This document shows positions 50,491-63,124 of a DNA stretch of 64,000 bases, in pieces. The DNA is from Membranipora membranacea. Lineage: Eukaryota > Bryozoa > Gymnolaemata > Cheilostomatida > Membraniporidae. The DNA lies in the NCBI GenBank assembly GCA_914767715.1, contig OU612066.1, forward strand, positions 14,887,001-14,951,000, written 5' to 3'. A model generated the notes under the pieces. It searched no databases, was not told where the DNA came from, and worked only from the letters and a program-made list of their open reading frames with translations. A program made the translations under genes and the position numbers. Within the stretch, counting starts at the first letter, position 1; each line of letters begins with the position of its first letter.

Positions 50491-52370
50491 TATAAACTAG
50501 TAATATCATATCGCATAAATATATTTTGATTTTTGATGATGTCTCATCTAGTAGCATTATACTAATAAAATCCACCAAAGATGGAACCACTATTCCCTTC
50601 TTTTCCCTTCTGCCTGATGAAGCATAGATATAGAGGACAAAACCTGCCATTATTTTAATTATATATAAATTAATTAACCACAATTAGTCGTAAAATTTTG
50701 AGTATCCTTTTGAGGCGATTAGTGAAGACAACTACTGTAAATGTCTTATTACACAGCTTGTAGTTAATTAAAAATCAAGATATCAAATTAACGTTTTAAA
50801 CTATGATCATTTATATTTTTATATGAGTGTGTCGGTACGGCTTCCAAACTAAATGAACGATTGTACCTATTTACTAGATTGTGCTAAATTACTGGTGTGA
50901 ACTGTTTATTATCTTTCTCAGTGCAGTATTGACTCATCTTATAGCTTAGCAATTAGCATAAGCTTAGTTTTTGCTGTCACGTAGGGTTACAGGAACAGCA
51001 TACTGCTGCGATAAAAACTTTAATTAATTGATCGGCTCTTTCGGACTTTTTTGTCACATTAACATCTGCTTTGCTAGAACAATGCTATGCATTGATACTC
51101 CATATTCCATTGCTGCCACAGTATTAATCATCGCCGTCATGTGATTTGTTATTGCGTTACGTAACACCTGTCTTTGCTGCTGAAAATATCTACTCCTTAC
51201 TCCTTATTTTATACAACTACCAGCCATCACAGGAGATGGAGTCTGTAGTCAAGGCTCTGTGACTCACACTGTATATTTATGTAACTTTTTTGTATCATTG
51301 AATGCTCATAATCCTCTCAGTAGCAATACTTACACCATTTGTCAAAACTGATTTAAATTCTAATTTCCACAGAAAGTTTGGGTCCATATTGGGTCTTCCC
51401 TGGGTATGTCTCCCCTGCAAAAAGCAGAATCAAAAGAGCAGAGGAGATAAGTGAATGAGGCAGGCGCAACAAAAAAGAGACAGCTTTCATCTGTAAATGT
51501 CTTTGATTACTAAATCACTGTAGATTGGATATCATTTATAAGCTTGCTGCCTCCACTGCAGACTTGGAACCTATGGTTGAGGGACAACTTCAAAATCAAA
51601 AATCAATTTTGTAAAAATTCCAAGAGTTTGTCAGCACCTTGAAAACCGACGAGCTTGAATAATTTTTTGAGTCCTGTAAAATGATATATGGTGATCCTGC
51701 ACAATTGTCATTTTTGCTTTAAACATTATCATTGTCAGCCTAGGCAATTATTGTACACCAAGGTACTTTTTTCCAGCAGCATCACATTTCATGTAAAGAT
51801 TTAATCGTATATTTAAATTTAATGAACATAATGCAACGTATCCTGTCAGTGTTTTGAATAGTGAATACTAGTATGGGCTTGAGATCTTTGAGGTCTTAAT
51901 TCAATTCCCGGTGCCTGCATCTCTGATTTGGTAGTTACACACCAATCATCCTAGCAAGGTCCTTGTAAAAACAGGACAAAAATATGGAGGCCCTCTGTGT
52001 GTTTGCACAACCCACACATAATTTGGTTTGTGGCGGGCATGGGTTTATGGCGCGGCATAAGCAGTACTCTGGGTCTCAGAACCTGTACCCGAGAGAGGAT
52101 AATTCTCTCCGCCCCTAAGATGAAGAGGATGATGATTATAATGGTGGTAAATGTATGTTATCAACCTTATATCTCTATTTCAAATGAAAGTTAATGAAAA
52201 AGATTAATCTTAGTACTATAGCCAAACGTGATAATATTGAGAGAGAATGAGATATAAACTCTCCTGGGCTCCAGTTTAGATTTCCGTGTAGTCTTCACCG
52301 ATGTTGGTAATTTATAGATTACTCTTCCAATCTCCATAATCAATCAAGTATGGGTTTGTCGAAGGAAGTG
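50491..52370. other. Gene-free region downstream of the TPR gene
   Basis: No exon or protein domain is supported. Apart from a possible SINE near 51.88-52.14 kb, the sequence looks like decayed AT-rich intergenic DNA. Confidence 0.4.
51878..52140 (+). mobile_element. Possible tRNA-derived SINE
   Basis: ATGGGCTTGAGATC followed about 20 bp later by TTCAATTCCCGGTGCC resembles the A and B boxes of a tRNA-type RNA polymerase III promoter. A body of about 200 bp follows, ending in a GATGATGATT-like tail. Only one copy was noticed in this window, so repetitiveness is not shown. Confidence 0.3.
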
Positions 52371-52377
52371 ACCAGCT

Positions 52378-52745
52378 GTGGAAAACTTGATGGAGAATGC
52401 AAGGGTGGACATAATGGCCAAGTTGGAGTCTCTATGTGTATACTTGGAGGAGAAGTTGCTGAAGGCTGTTCAGAAGCTGGAGGAAAAAGTGGAGGTGCCT
52501 ATGGAGAATAACAGCTTGCGTAGCAGATTGCATGCGATGGAGAGGATATGAGAGAGGTGACTGTTTGGAGATCCAAATGTGCCGTAAACTGAAAAAGAAA
52601 TCACAGAGAAGCTGGTGCTGAGTATTGCTGACTCAACGGGTATGGAGATAAAAGCTTGAGATAGGAGTACTGCCTAGCGCCTACCAGTGAAAAAGGAGGA
52701 ACAGAATACTGCAGTGTCTAGGATAAATTTAGTTTATTAAGCGAA
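52378..52745 (+). pseudogene. LINE ORF1 fragment (coiled coil)
   Basis: The translation contains KLESLCVYLEEKLLKAVQ, KLEEKVEVPMENNSLRSRLH and, after stops and frame changes, ADSTGMEIKA and AxRLPVKKE. Coiled coil followed by an 'STAHRLP'-like segment is typical of ORF1 of CR1/L2-type non-LTR retrotransposons. Several stops show it is dead. Confidence 0.55.
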
Positions 52746-52972
52746 ACACCATAAGAACACGGAAACATAAGTTAGCACAAGGTAAGTCAAGAACAAATTG
52801 GAGACGCCACCGGTGGAATAGTATTTATCCACGAACATTTAACACAAAGTCATAACGATCTCTTCTATTGTGCCAAGTACTCCGGCTACACTCCACTCCG
52901 GCAGATTTCAGCTTCAGGTTTATCTGGACACTTTACCTCAACGACATGTTCCTCAGTATAGATTTGTATACT

Positions 52973-53010
52973 ATATATATATATATACATTATATATATA
53001 TACACATAGT
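52973..53010. repeat. TA microsatellite
   Basis: Two (TA)n tracts are separated by CAT: TATATATATATATAC and TTATATATATATACAC. Confidence 0.85.
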
Positions 53011-54179
53011 ATTTGTATGAAACTTCACTCTGCAACAATGAACTAATTAGGTTTCCCTAGATCATAAAATGAATGAATGTGAGAGGTAACCAAAAGTTGA
53101 GATGCAGGGATTATGGTTATTAAGATTTAAAGAAATATTGTTTATATCTGTCAACATGGTATTCACTGTTTTCAGATTTGCCATGTAACCACTGTTAACT
53201 ACATACTGTTACCCCTACAGATGTCACAGCTATTCGGGGTAGTTACATGTTGAGTTGGTGAACTGAAAAATCTAGAACCTGACAAGAGCAAACTCTTGAG
53301 TACTAGTGCTGTGGATCTCTTTTTTTTTTTATCTTAACAGCATCATCCCGGTTTACTGTCGGAATTGCTCAAACAGAGTGATCATGAATTTACGACAGGC
53401 GAGTTCTATGTTAAAAGTACTAACTTGATAGCATATGTATGTAATTGCAGTAATTATTGACAGGGCACAATTAAACTAAGGTAATCTGCTTAAAACAGAC
53501 AGCATAACAGCGCAACCTTTACGCGAGCTATGATATTGTAGAAGTGCGACCAAAACTGGGCCAAATCTAATGGAGATCCATCATTAACATACAAAATTTA
53601 TGATAAACAATTCAAGTTCCCAGGTTTCAGATATCAATCGTCATTAATTGAGGTTGTATTTTACGATATGATGAGACGCGTTGGAATTGAAAGATCAGTA
53701 GTTCTCCCAAAATATATCAATAATCAAAAATCAATGCCCACAATGCAGCAGACGTAATGCATTTAATGTCTGAGGGCCAAAACTATGTTTATATAAAAGC
53801 AATTTCACATGATGCTTTTTTTATGTATACCCGAACATAATTAAAGTTCTTACTCCTTAGTGCGCGTTTGTGGCATTTCATTATCAAATATTCACTTTTG
53901 TTTGGTAATGTTTGTAAGGAGTTTAATGATGTGATGCCACAAACTTGCATATACAGCAGCTATCTGAGCACTTTTAACAGATCAGAATGGCCTTTGAAGT
54001 AAAAATCTGAGTTGTCTGCTACGTGTTGTTGAGCAGACAATTTGAAAGAAGCTTGGCTTTAGCTGCACAGCATATTCACGAGATCAACTGCTGCAAGACT
54101 CAGACCAAAAGCAGGAGCTAAAATTGACGAAAATTTGTTTTTGGGTGTTACTGAAGTTTTCTGACAAGGCTCATGTTTC

Positions 54180-54877
54180 ATTAATTGATTAATGTGAGTA
54201 AGCATGTTAGGCCACTAGACCACCTGTTGAGCAAGTCTATAGGTTTTAGCAATACCCTGGTGTCCAGCACGTGCATGCTCTCTCGATATAAGTACTACGC
54301 AAACTAGCAGGTATATCAAGTCTATCATTAAACATGAGACAACTTTTTTGCTCGGGCAATTTATAGCTACTTGTTTCTTGGCCAACCCTCGACTAAATAC
54401 TGCTCGACTTTAAACGCCACGGTGACTTCAAACAACACTATTTCATGTATATCAGGGACTAAGTCCGCAAAAATACTGTCAATATAGTACTCAACAGCTG
54501 CACAGTGCCTCACACTGGCTGCACTCTGAACCTTGTTGGGTCTGCTCAAACTATCGGCAACAAACATCTTAACACCAAGAGTATGCAACATTTCATATCC
54601 ATTCCTCATTATCCTCATTTTGAACCTTCGCACCCTCGGTGTTAGATCACTCAGATCTTTACCACCTAGAATTTTCACCGAGGGTCCGTTTCAACTTCAA
54701 ACTTTCGACCTATGATATAATAGTCGAACTTCTCACAGCCCACATGATGACAAAAGTTTCCTTCTCCACATTCGAATAGCGCGTCTCGGTGTCAGTCATC
54801 TGAAGCACGAGGCATATTCCAATCGTTGCCAGGTATCTTCACCAGATTCCCGGAGTAAAACAGCACCAAACGCGCTG
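54180..54877 (-). pseudogene. Ty3/gypsy retrotransposon remnant: RNase H and integrase zinc domain
   Basis: Reading the minus strand with frame changes gives FGAVLLRE, MTDTETRYSNVEKETFVIMW and YYIIGRKFEVETD (RNase H of Ty3/gypsy Pol), then DLTPRVRRFKMRIMRNGYEM and FVADSLSRPN (the linker after RNase H, matching 'ADxLSR'). Next comes HARAGHQGIAKTYRLAQQVV ... WPNML, an HHCC integrase zinc-binding region. A 103-codon open piece (54367-54678) is the longest surviving part. No LTRs or upstream RT were found. Confidence 0.75.
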
Positions 54878-56035
54878 GATATTGATCACAATTGCAACTT
54901 GCATAATATTAAGAAATTGCCTATTCCTTGTTTAAAGAAGACAAAATCTTGGTTATCCGTCACTCATTACACTGTATTGAAGCTGCTTTACTTCATCAAA
55001 ATACACCATTAATAAAATCATCGTATAAAATGAATTTTAAGCTTTATTCTCAGGGAGAGGAATAAATAATTACCGGAAAATACATTTGAGGTTTGGATTA
55101 GATCTATGGGAGCACGGAGGATATAATTCCATTCTCCCCATGGGGACTATATAAAAAATTATGGAAATGGACGAAAATATAAATCCTCGTTCATAAATCA
55201 TTATAAATGGCTACAACATCCGTAAAAATTTTTTAAATCCAAACACCGAGGCTTCAGTAGGTGTGGTTATTTGTTTGCTTGTGGCTGGTGAATGGTACTG
55301 AGTTTCTTCAAGATGCTCTCTCTTTCTATGGCAGTCTAAAAAAGAAATAAAGATTACAATATCCAGAGAACTAGCTGCAACATTGATTGGCATCACAGAG
55401 CAGCCAGAAAAATCACTATTAGTATTAGGTTATTATGAGATTATCGTGTAAAAAGTGCTATGCAAGAACTAGCCACTAAAGATGCATGTCGTTTTAGCTA
55501 CCGAGTGGGTACTAGTGTAAAATTAGGTCACTCATATTTACTGGGCTATTCAGCAATATTTTGTGTATAAGTTTGTCATAATTATCTATGTGGGACATGG
55601 GTATTTCTGTCCTATGTCGGATGTGAGGGAGGGTAGTGGTGTGAGACTGCACTTTTCAGAAATGTAATTGACACCCTTACGCGAAGACTGCCAGACAATA
55701 TTTTCTTTCATGTATGTTTATTGCTAGAGATAAAATTGATAACATATATAGATAAAGTGCAATTGAGTGAGACTCAGAGCAAAAAAAGGCAAAAAAAGAT
55801 TAAATCAAAAAATGTAGATAATTGCAATAGAAATATGTCAAAAGCAGAGGGACAGTCTTATAGCCTGCGCTAGATTATAGACAACCCAACTGTAAAGCTT
55901 GAAGGTCAAATACAAGACACACTGGCAAGGACGTACAGGACGAGTGCCCCCACCAGCTGCAGTCACCACTGCCCCCACAGACAGGAAGCCAAGCGCGCGG
56001 GCATGCAAGTCTGAGACCCCATTTCCACTCTCTTT

Positions 56036-56079
56036 AGGTCCTTGTTGTACAGTGACAAGCCAGTGTACAACAAGGACCT
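56036..56079. repeat. Perfect 16-bp inverted repeat
   Basis: AGGTCCTTGTTGTACA (56036-56051) and its exact complement (56064-56079) flank a 12-nt loop. Confidence 0.8.
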
Positions 56080-56244
56080 CTCATCCCGATCAGTTGGCTT
56101 TTCCGAGTATTGTAAAAAGTTTTGCATTTAAGATTCATCAGGATCTTAGTTGAGTACGAAATTAAAATAGCATTTGAATTCGCAGTTTAAAAAAATGATG
56201 TGACATGTTCTCTGGGTTTTTTGTTCAGAATAACATATACATAC

Positions 56245-56690
56245 GTTTTTTGAAGAATGGAAACTCGCTTGAGATCTGTGTCGGTGGCATGGCCCCAGAA
56301 TTCAAGTCCACAAAGTAAATGTGGGTGAAAACCAGTAATACATGTCAACCATTGTTCTGCTATCAAAATAAGGGCGAGCTGCCCTAATCATGGTTACAAT
56401 TTGGTTGAATTTTAGGCAGTGGTCCACGAGGTGATTCATATCGGTTATATCAGAGACTATAGATAATATCTATATCTATCTCTATAGTCTCTGGTTATAT
56501 AGACCATATAATAATAATATAATAATAAGAATAATGCCTAAAAAGTTTGTGTTGTTTTTAATTTCGAGTGTTATACAGCTTAGATCAATTTTATATTCCG
56601 CCAAATCAATTTGCTTTTTTGGTGATTTAAAAATAATTTGGAACGTTTTTGAATAATTTAGAATGAGCCTGTTGGCCATGCACCAAGTTT
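56245..56690 (-). pseudogene. LINE reverse transcriptase fragment
   Basis: The minus strand encodes MANRLILNYSKTFQIIF ... LEIKNNTNFLGI, which follows the non-LTR RT pattern W-x-x-x-N-x-L-x-L-N-x-x-K-T ... KFLGV. After frame changes it continues with DMNHLVDHCLKFNQIVTMIR and HPHLLCGLEFWGHATDTDLK then ILQK (the 'YG...FWG...ILQK' thumb region). Multiple stops; no flanking RT core was found. Confidence 0.7.
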
Positions 56691-58050
56691 CAACTTTTGA
56701 AATTTCTTGTCTAAATAGTTTTATTACTGATAGACCGCCTCCTTGACATCGGTAGACTAGGAATGTTCCACACAGTATAGTTGTAGAGCTGTCATTAGAG
56801 GCGTGGTGACTTTTGAGTATGACGTTGGTTTATGCTGCTCGGCGTGTTATGGGATATCAGCAGGGAGATCTCTCACAACAAGAGGGGAAACTGAACCCAG
56901 GACCTTGTGATATCAAAACTTATAACAACTGACAACAAATATAGGTTTTGTGATTGTAAAATTACTTTCTTTCTGGGGGAACAAATTTGTTAATTGCTGT
57001 AAATAGAAATATAAACACTTCCACAGAGAGGAGCTATTTTTTGGTAACAGGACTTTAGGAATGAAAATGAAAGTAACACCTTTGTACATACCCATATCTC
57101 AATACGCGGTAGGCATGATGGACCCTACCTCCAAGCGGCTCAACACTTCAGCTTATAGTTCACATCTCCGTACATTTCACTTCTATTTACCAACCAGCAT
57201 TGTAGGTCACTCTGAAAAAGTGTGAAGGTGAACAGATGGACACTTTCTCATCTTAGCACTGGTATCCTGTCATTAGGGGAAGGGTGATGAGTTGATGCAG
57301 ACTTCCCAATCAGGACATATTATGTTTTTCGGTACCAATATACCTAGATTAAAACTTTGAACCAAAATAATTTATCCTCAAGGGCAGTTAATATGATGTT
57401 CATTCAACGTCAATATTCTTACTGCCAAACTGCGTATTACCATATGCATTATATCTTTCAGCTTTGTCATTTTTCAATCCTCATATTGTACCTTTTGGGC
57501 TTACTTATGGAGCAAAAGCAGGTGGTATTTTTCACGTTCATGATAACGTAACAAACCTGATGTAGATTGGTGGAAATCATCTCAAGTCGCAGCCAAATGC
57601 ACAATTAATTTTCTCCGCGTAGAATCTGATAAAAATAAAGCAAAATAATTATGTACTTTTTGTATATACCTACATCAGGGAGTTACAAACTCCTTGCCTA
57701 CATGTCCTGGTGTGCTATGGCAAGTGACCAATTCTTAGCTGGAATAGGTAGGGGGCAGGATAAAATATGAAAACTAGCAAAAAAGTCAAGAACAAGACCA
57801 ACAGTTATTTCTGCAATAGAGATGGTTGTTTTTTTACATATGATATTATGAAAATTTCGCTTGAGGAATGTACAATCCTGTGCAAGACTCAGCCAGTCCC
57901 AATCCTGGATAGAGACGGGTTCAGCGATGGGCAGAGCATCCGGCCGGCAAAACTATGCCACTAACTGTCAGAAAACCAGAGAGAACCAGACTATGCCAAG
58001 GCATCCTCTTGTTGGGGACCTTGTGGAAAGTAGGCGAGCGAGGTCAACGA

Positions 58051-58463
58051 TTATCAAGCTAGCGACCCTAAACATTGTTACACGCACAGATAAGAGTAGA
58101 GAGAGCTGATAAGATGATGAGGTATCATAGCCATCCTATGCCTACAGGAGACCAGATGGGAGGAGGAAAACCCGGAGGAAAGGCAAGATAAATTGATGAC
58201 GGCATTAAGCTGTACAACAGTGGCGGGACAAGACCAAGAATGGTGTGGCAATCTGTCTAAAACAGGAAAAGCAAGATAAAATGAGTCATGTGACCAGGAA
58301 ATCTGATGGGATTATCAATTTGAACTTGATGACCAAAAGGCAGACCTAAAACATCGTATCTGCCTATGCGATCAGCAAGACTGTGACGGGGAGGCAAAAG
58401 ATAGATTTTGGACACAGTTTGTTGCAGTACTGCAGAGGAGCTTATCTTGGCCGGAGGCATGAA
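58051..58463 (+). pseudogene. LINE apurinic-like endonuclease fragment
   Basis: The frames read KLATLNIVTRTDKSRES, LQETRWEEE-like, GIKLYNSGG, CDQEI/ISAYA-like and DRFWTQFVAVLQRSLSWPEA. These match the order of the exonuclease-endonuclease-phosphatase domain in RTE/CR1-type LINEs (ATxNVRT ... LQETRW ... YAP ... KDxFWxxL). Stops and frameshifts interrupt it. Confidence 0.6.
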
Positions 58464-58779
58464 CGGGCATACTGGAAGTGCAAGTTGATCGGTTAGAGAC
58501 AAATGTGCAATAGCCATAAAAAAAGTGGAGTTTGGACGGAGATAAAATCGCATAACACAATGAACTACTACCAAAACCAGGTATAAACAATATGCTAACT
58601 TTTTCCTCTTGGACTCTGATAGCTATTCTGCGATGAGAAACTACTATTTGGCAGCCGTCGGTTGCGCAACGGACAAATAGACTTCCGGTTGCTTTTAACG
58701 CTACCGGACATTAAATTCACGGGACCGGATTGGCTTGTAACAGATGCAAATGCGCTTTAGCCAGAGATGAGTTTTGTTA

Positions 58780-59510
58780 CAGTTGAGTTTGCTGTAAGAG
58801 AAACCCATCAGGACACCTATTTGGTGTCCAACGGTTGCCACATAGCCATCCGGATGGGTCTGTTTTACAAATGACCGCTGCCATGAAGCCATCCATTTGC
58901 AAAAATTTGCAACTGGATTGGTTTGTGACTGCCGGGCTTTGAAATTGATATGTGAAATGGATATTTGTCATGAGTGGATGGACCTTTAACGTAGAGTTTT
59001 GCGGGTGGGTTTTGTTTGAGCAGTAATATTTGCTGTAACCATTCTATCCAGATGAGCTAAATGTGTCCGGTAAATGGCCATCACTACATATCTCCATAAA
59101 AGGGCCATCCGCTTATGACAAATACCCATGCGGCAATGCTAACTGGCCATCCATTTCACCTTGTATCAATCTCGAAGTGTGACTGTAAAAAACCCATCCG
59201 AATGGCCATATGGCAACTGATGGTTGCCAAATACTCATCCAGATGGGCTTGGAGCAGTTTCATTTGCTGCAACAAACCCATCTTGATGAGCTTGGAGTTG
59301 TATTATTTGCTGTGACAAACTCATCTGCAGATGTGTAGAGGATGGCCATTCACAGAACACATTTTTAGTACAACAGTTAGTAGCAGTAATACTTTGTGTA
59401 ACAAACCCTTTTGGTGTAATAAACCCAACCAAATGGGCTTGGAGCATTAATATTTGCTGTTACAGCCCTATTCAGATGGGGTTGTCACCCCGATGATGAG
59501 TGACTACAAT
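58780..59510. repeat. Degenerate tandem array of CCATCC/GGATGG units
   Basis: Units with GATGGGCTTGGAGCAGT, TTTGCTGYRACAAACCCATC and GGTTGCCAAATA recur irregularly every 50-90 bp in both orientations. The array overlaps no gene and looks like an old satellite or foldback cluster. Confidence 0.55.
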
Positions 59511-59577
59511 CCATCCTCCTCTGCTACATACCAATCCCCCTTTGTCAAATACGTGCCTGGATGCCTTTTATGTAACC

Positions 59578-59646
59578 GGATGTCTATTTGGCAACCACCA
59601 GATGGCGATGCCAGGCAGACATCTGACGGTTGCCAAATAGACATCC
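59578..59646. repeat. Perfect 19-bp inverted repeat
   Basis: GGATGTCTATTTGGCAACC (59578-59596) and its exact complement (59628-59646) flank a 31-bp loop. The words belong to the neighbouring array. Confidence 0.75.
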
Positions 59647-60065
59647 TGATGCAACACCAAAACAAAAGTTTGTCAACATCAAGACAAAATGATACTACTG
59701 AGAACTAACACCAACTCATTGCTGATAAGCAGAAACAGAGAGAAAGTATTTCCCTTTGCCAATATGCCTAGTATATATAAGCCTGAAGTTACCACTGAAC
59801 TCAATTAAGCATACCATACTTACTTGATACTTGTAGAGTAATCGCTTCTTCTGGTTTCCAGCGTTGTTTCAGGCTCGTCTATTGGTAATCAGTCCGTGTC
59901 ATAGATCGTATAACCAGATATTCACCATTTGCTGGAACCTTAACCTGCCACAGGAGGATCTACAAGTATCAAAGAGTCATTACAAAGATTATTTCACAAT
60001 GTAGCGGTGGAGACCAAGAAGCTCTTTTTGTGTAGGTCAGTGCTGCACTGAGGTATTAGGTACTG

Positions 60066-61114
60066 TTGGTTGTGCCTTGTAGAACTGCCAGGATGTGGGT
60101 GAAGTTGATGAAATCTCCCATATCAGTCTCTACTTTACCAAAGTGGATGGCTCGGAATCTGAGTACCATTCTTCGCCGTTCTGGTACTTATGTTTTTCCA
60201 TTCTATCCGCTGCAAGGTGCTAGTTGTGTGGTCTGACCGCGTTACATTGTAAACACATACGTGCGGCCTTGCGTAGCACAGCTTCGAGCTTTGTTGATTG
60301 TGCTTGCGTCAGGCTACCATCCCATACTGATGATGTGTGTATTCTAGGATGGGCCTGATGAGTGTGGCGTAAGCTTTTGCTCTGAGATGTTTCAGAGAGT
60401 ATTGTATTGCTCTTCTTATGAACCCTTACCTTATGCTGGCTGCTTTGTTGGTAATATAGTTGAAGTTTTCGTTCCATCTAAGAGAGCTCTCCAGCTTTAA
60501 TCCTTGGTATTTTACACCGTTTGTCTAAGGGATGTTTGTTTCATGGAGTATGTGGTTGTTGTTGGCTCCTTTAGCTCTTTTTCTGGTAAATTTAACATGT
60601 TCGCATTTGAGCCTAGGATTGAACTCCATCTTCCAGCTACTCTCCCATACTTGGAGGGCATCTAAATTTTTTTTGGAGCTGGTGAGAGTTTTCATCGGTC
60701 GATTAGATGACGGTATCGTCTGCGAACATGCGGGTTTTGAATATGACTGAGTCAGCTCGGTCGTTTATGTAGACCAGGAACAGGATTGGGCCAACTACTG
60801 AACCCTGGGAGACGCTAAATAATCTTGGCATGGGCTAGAACTATGGCCATCAACTGTAACAACTTGGGATTGACCTCCTAGTAGACTCTGTACCTAGTAA
60901 GTAGCTTGAGGGGTAACTCCGATATAAGCGAGTTTCTGAAGAAGTTATTGTGGTCGACTTTGTCAAAAGCTTTACTGAAGTCTAGGAAAATGGCATCCAC
61001 TTCCTCTCCTTTGTCGCACTGTTGTGATATGGCGCAAATCAGTTCTGTCAGCTGGCTCTCACAGCTTCTGTATTTTCTGAAACCATGTTGGCGCTTGCTT
61101 AATTTGTTGTTTTT
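60066..61114 (-). pseudogene. Non-LTR retrotransposon reverse transcriptase, decayed
   Basis: On the minus strand the order is QHGFRKYRSCESQLTELI, AIFLDFSKAFDKVDHNN, then after stops GSVVGPILFLVYINDRA and RMFADDTVI (RT catalytic FADD), and finally KHLRAKAYATLIRPILEYT, SSVWDG and KLEAVLRKAARMC. All are hallmarks of an arthropod- or mollusc-type LINE (Jockey/CR1-like). At least two stops fall between the LDFSKAF and GSVVGP blocks, and a frameshift precedes SSVWD, so it is inactive. Confidence 0.85.
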
Positions 61115-61217
61115 CTCAAGGAATTTTGGAATTTCACTGGCCGCAATGACTACGCAAAAACAACAAATTAAGCAAGCGCCAAAATGGATTCAGAAGATAC
61201 CTAAGCTGTGAAAGCAG
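61053..61217. repeat. Head-to-head inverted duplication of LINE sequence
   Basis: A 25-bp perfect inverted repeat (GGCGCTTGCTTAATTTGTTG... at 61090-61114 and 61156-61180) extends on the outer side with mismatches to about 62 bp. The plus-strand arm is a second copy of the RT segment that begins QHGFRKY on the minus strand. Confidence 0.7.
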
Positions 61218-62739
61218 GACAGTCATAATATAGTTCCATAAAATAGGATATGCATCATCAGCAAGGATGTCCTATGCAAAAAGTGTACATTAAAACAGGT
61301 TTAAATTGATTTAAAACACTCACTCATTGTTCCAATGCCCTTAAATAATCCAACATTAGATAATGTAAGAGTGAAAGTCAGTAAAGGGACTGGTGACTCA
61401 GTGGGGAATATATTCACAATCTATAGATTCAGCTTAGGCTGTGGAGTTCAGTCACTCCTGGTTCAGTGGTCTATTATGGTCCTATCGATCCATTTAATCC
61501 TTGACAATGGGCTAATCTAACCTGGAGCAGTTTGTATGGATAAATAAGGATCGATGCAGTGGGCTAGAAAACAGCGGAACATAGACCCATTTCAAGCGGA
61601 ACATCGGCGAAGCGGAACATAGAATGCACCCGGAGAGTTTGGGACATAACTCCTTCTCACATCAATGAAAGTTATCCCCTCTTTTGACATGGGGGCGCAA
61701 TATTTAGATAGTAAGGTTATTTTTTCTCGCTCTTTTTACCAGTTTTTACCTTTGAACAGTTTGATCAAGGAGTTAGAGCTTTGGTTGGTTTTAACAATAT
61801 TCAGAATGAGAAATGGGGTTCACATAATCTATGTGCTCAGCTAGCTGTGAATGCGTGTTTGTGGCATCAAATGCATACTAACAAATGATAATGTAATCTA
61901 ACAAACATGCACATAAATCACTGCTGGACTAGAACAAGTTTGTTCCCTCTGTGGTTGCAGAGGGATATTGCAAATGTTTGGTATCAAGGCACGACTATTT
62001 GAAATTCCCTCCACAACCACAGAGGGAACAAACTTGTTCTACTGCTAGACATGGTCATTGGGTCACTTCTCTGGAAGAACCAAGACAATGTATCTTTTCT
62101 GGGGGATTCGTGTTTGTCGTCTAATTTACATACATTACATAGTAATGGGCCTTTAGCAGCAAAATAACCATTATTCAAAAGCCGATGCCTGTGTCACTAA
62201 GGAGCGAGAAGGAACTCCCTGGTGTCCTATTTACTTCCGTTTAACATTGAGCAGTATAAACAACAGAACTTAGCTTGTAAATGAAAGAGATGTCCGACCG
62301 TACAGCATTTTCTGATTTTAATTTCTCAAAATCCTATGGCCCTGTGGATGTGGAAAATATACTTCTCAACTCCTAAGTTGAAAACCTTTATTGCAGGTCA
62401 GAGTTGAATGTAAATACAATGTGTTATACTGTTTGAGGTGTTTGAAAGCAGAATTTGCATACCCATAGTTTTCTTTTTTTTGTTCAATAAACTCATAGTT
62501 ATCAAAATCATAAATTCATAGAGCTAAGGGCACTTGACTAATTTGAGCAAAATAATTGGAAAAAAATGCTGTTTCACCTACAAAATGAGATAACTGGCCG
62601 CTGTCAATTGTCCTTCTGGTTATACAGGGAAAACTTGATGGAACCACAAGTTACGGCTTACAGCAAACCTAAATCAAGATTTTGTTCCTATTATGTGTTA
62701 TCAAGCAAAAATCATATTAGATTTATCATTGAAACTTTC
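61218..62739. other. Gene-free region between LINE remnant and OSER1-like gene
   Basis: No exon is supported. It contains three GCGGAACAT words (61573-61623) and a perfect inverted repeat at 61931-62040. Confidence 0.4.
61931..62040. mobile_element. Foldback element with 27-bp perfect inverted ends
   Basis: AGAACAAGTTTGTTCCCTCT followed by GTGGTTG (61931-61957) is repeated exactly, inverted, at 62014-62040, leaving a 56-bp centre. Size and structure fit a small MITE. Confidence 0.6.
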
Positions 62740-62745
62740 TTTATT
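62740..62745 (-). terminator. polyA signal of the OSER1-like gene
   Basis: TTTATT (AATAAA on the minus strand) lies 380 bp past the stop codon at 63125. Confidence 0.45.
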
Positions 62746-63124
62746 GGTGCACTTTGATTATTATTGGGAACAATATCACTATTTAAGAGGTTGTTGGCAC
62801 AGGTAGGACAATTCTCAACAAAAAAGCATTAAATAAGCTGGACTTGCATCAGATTTAGGCAGAATAATAATATAAACTATGAAACACCGAGATAAATGGA
62901 TAAAGGATAATTTGTCTTCCGAATTTCATGACTATGTAACTTTCATTCAAACAAATAAATTCTGGTGTAGCTGAAACCGAGAAAAGAAATGATAATTATG
63001 TAAGTTTGGATAACTGGATCCAATTGATCTAACCACAGCAACAAGGATAAAGTCATCAGGACATATCATCATCACTGCTGTTATCATTTTGATCGTTATA
63101 CGTTTCCCGGCTCAGTTCCTCATG

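Noticed and set aside
55267-55335. Possible minus-strand terminal exon (TAIERESILKKLSTIHQPQA...)
   Set aside because: The acceptor TTTCTTTTTTAG is good, but two frames are open and no upstream partner exon was found.
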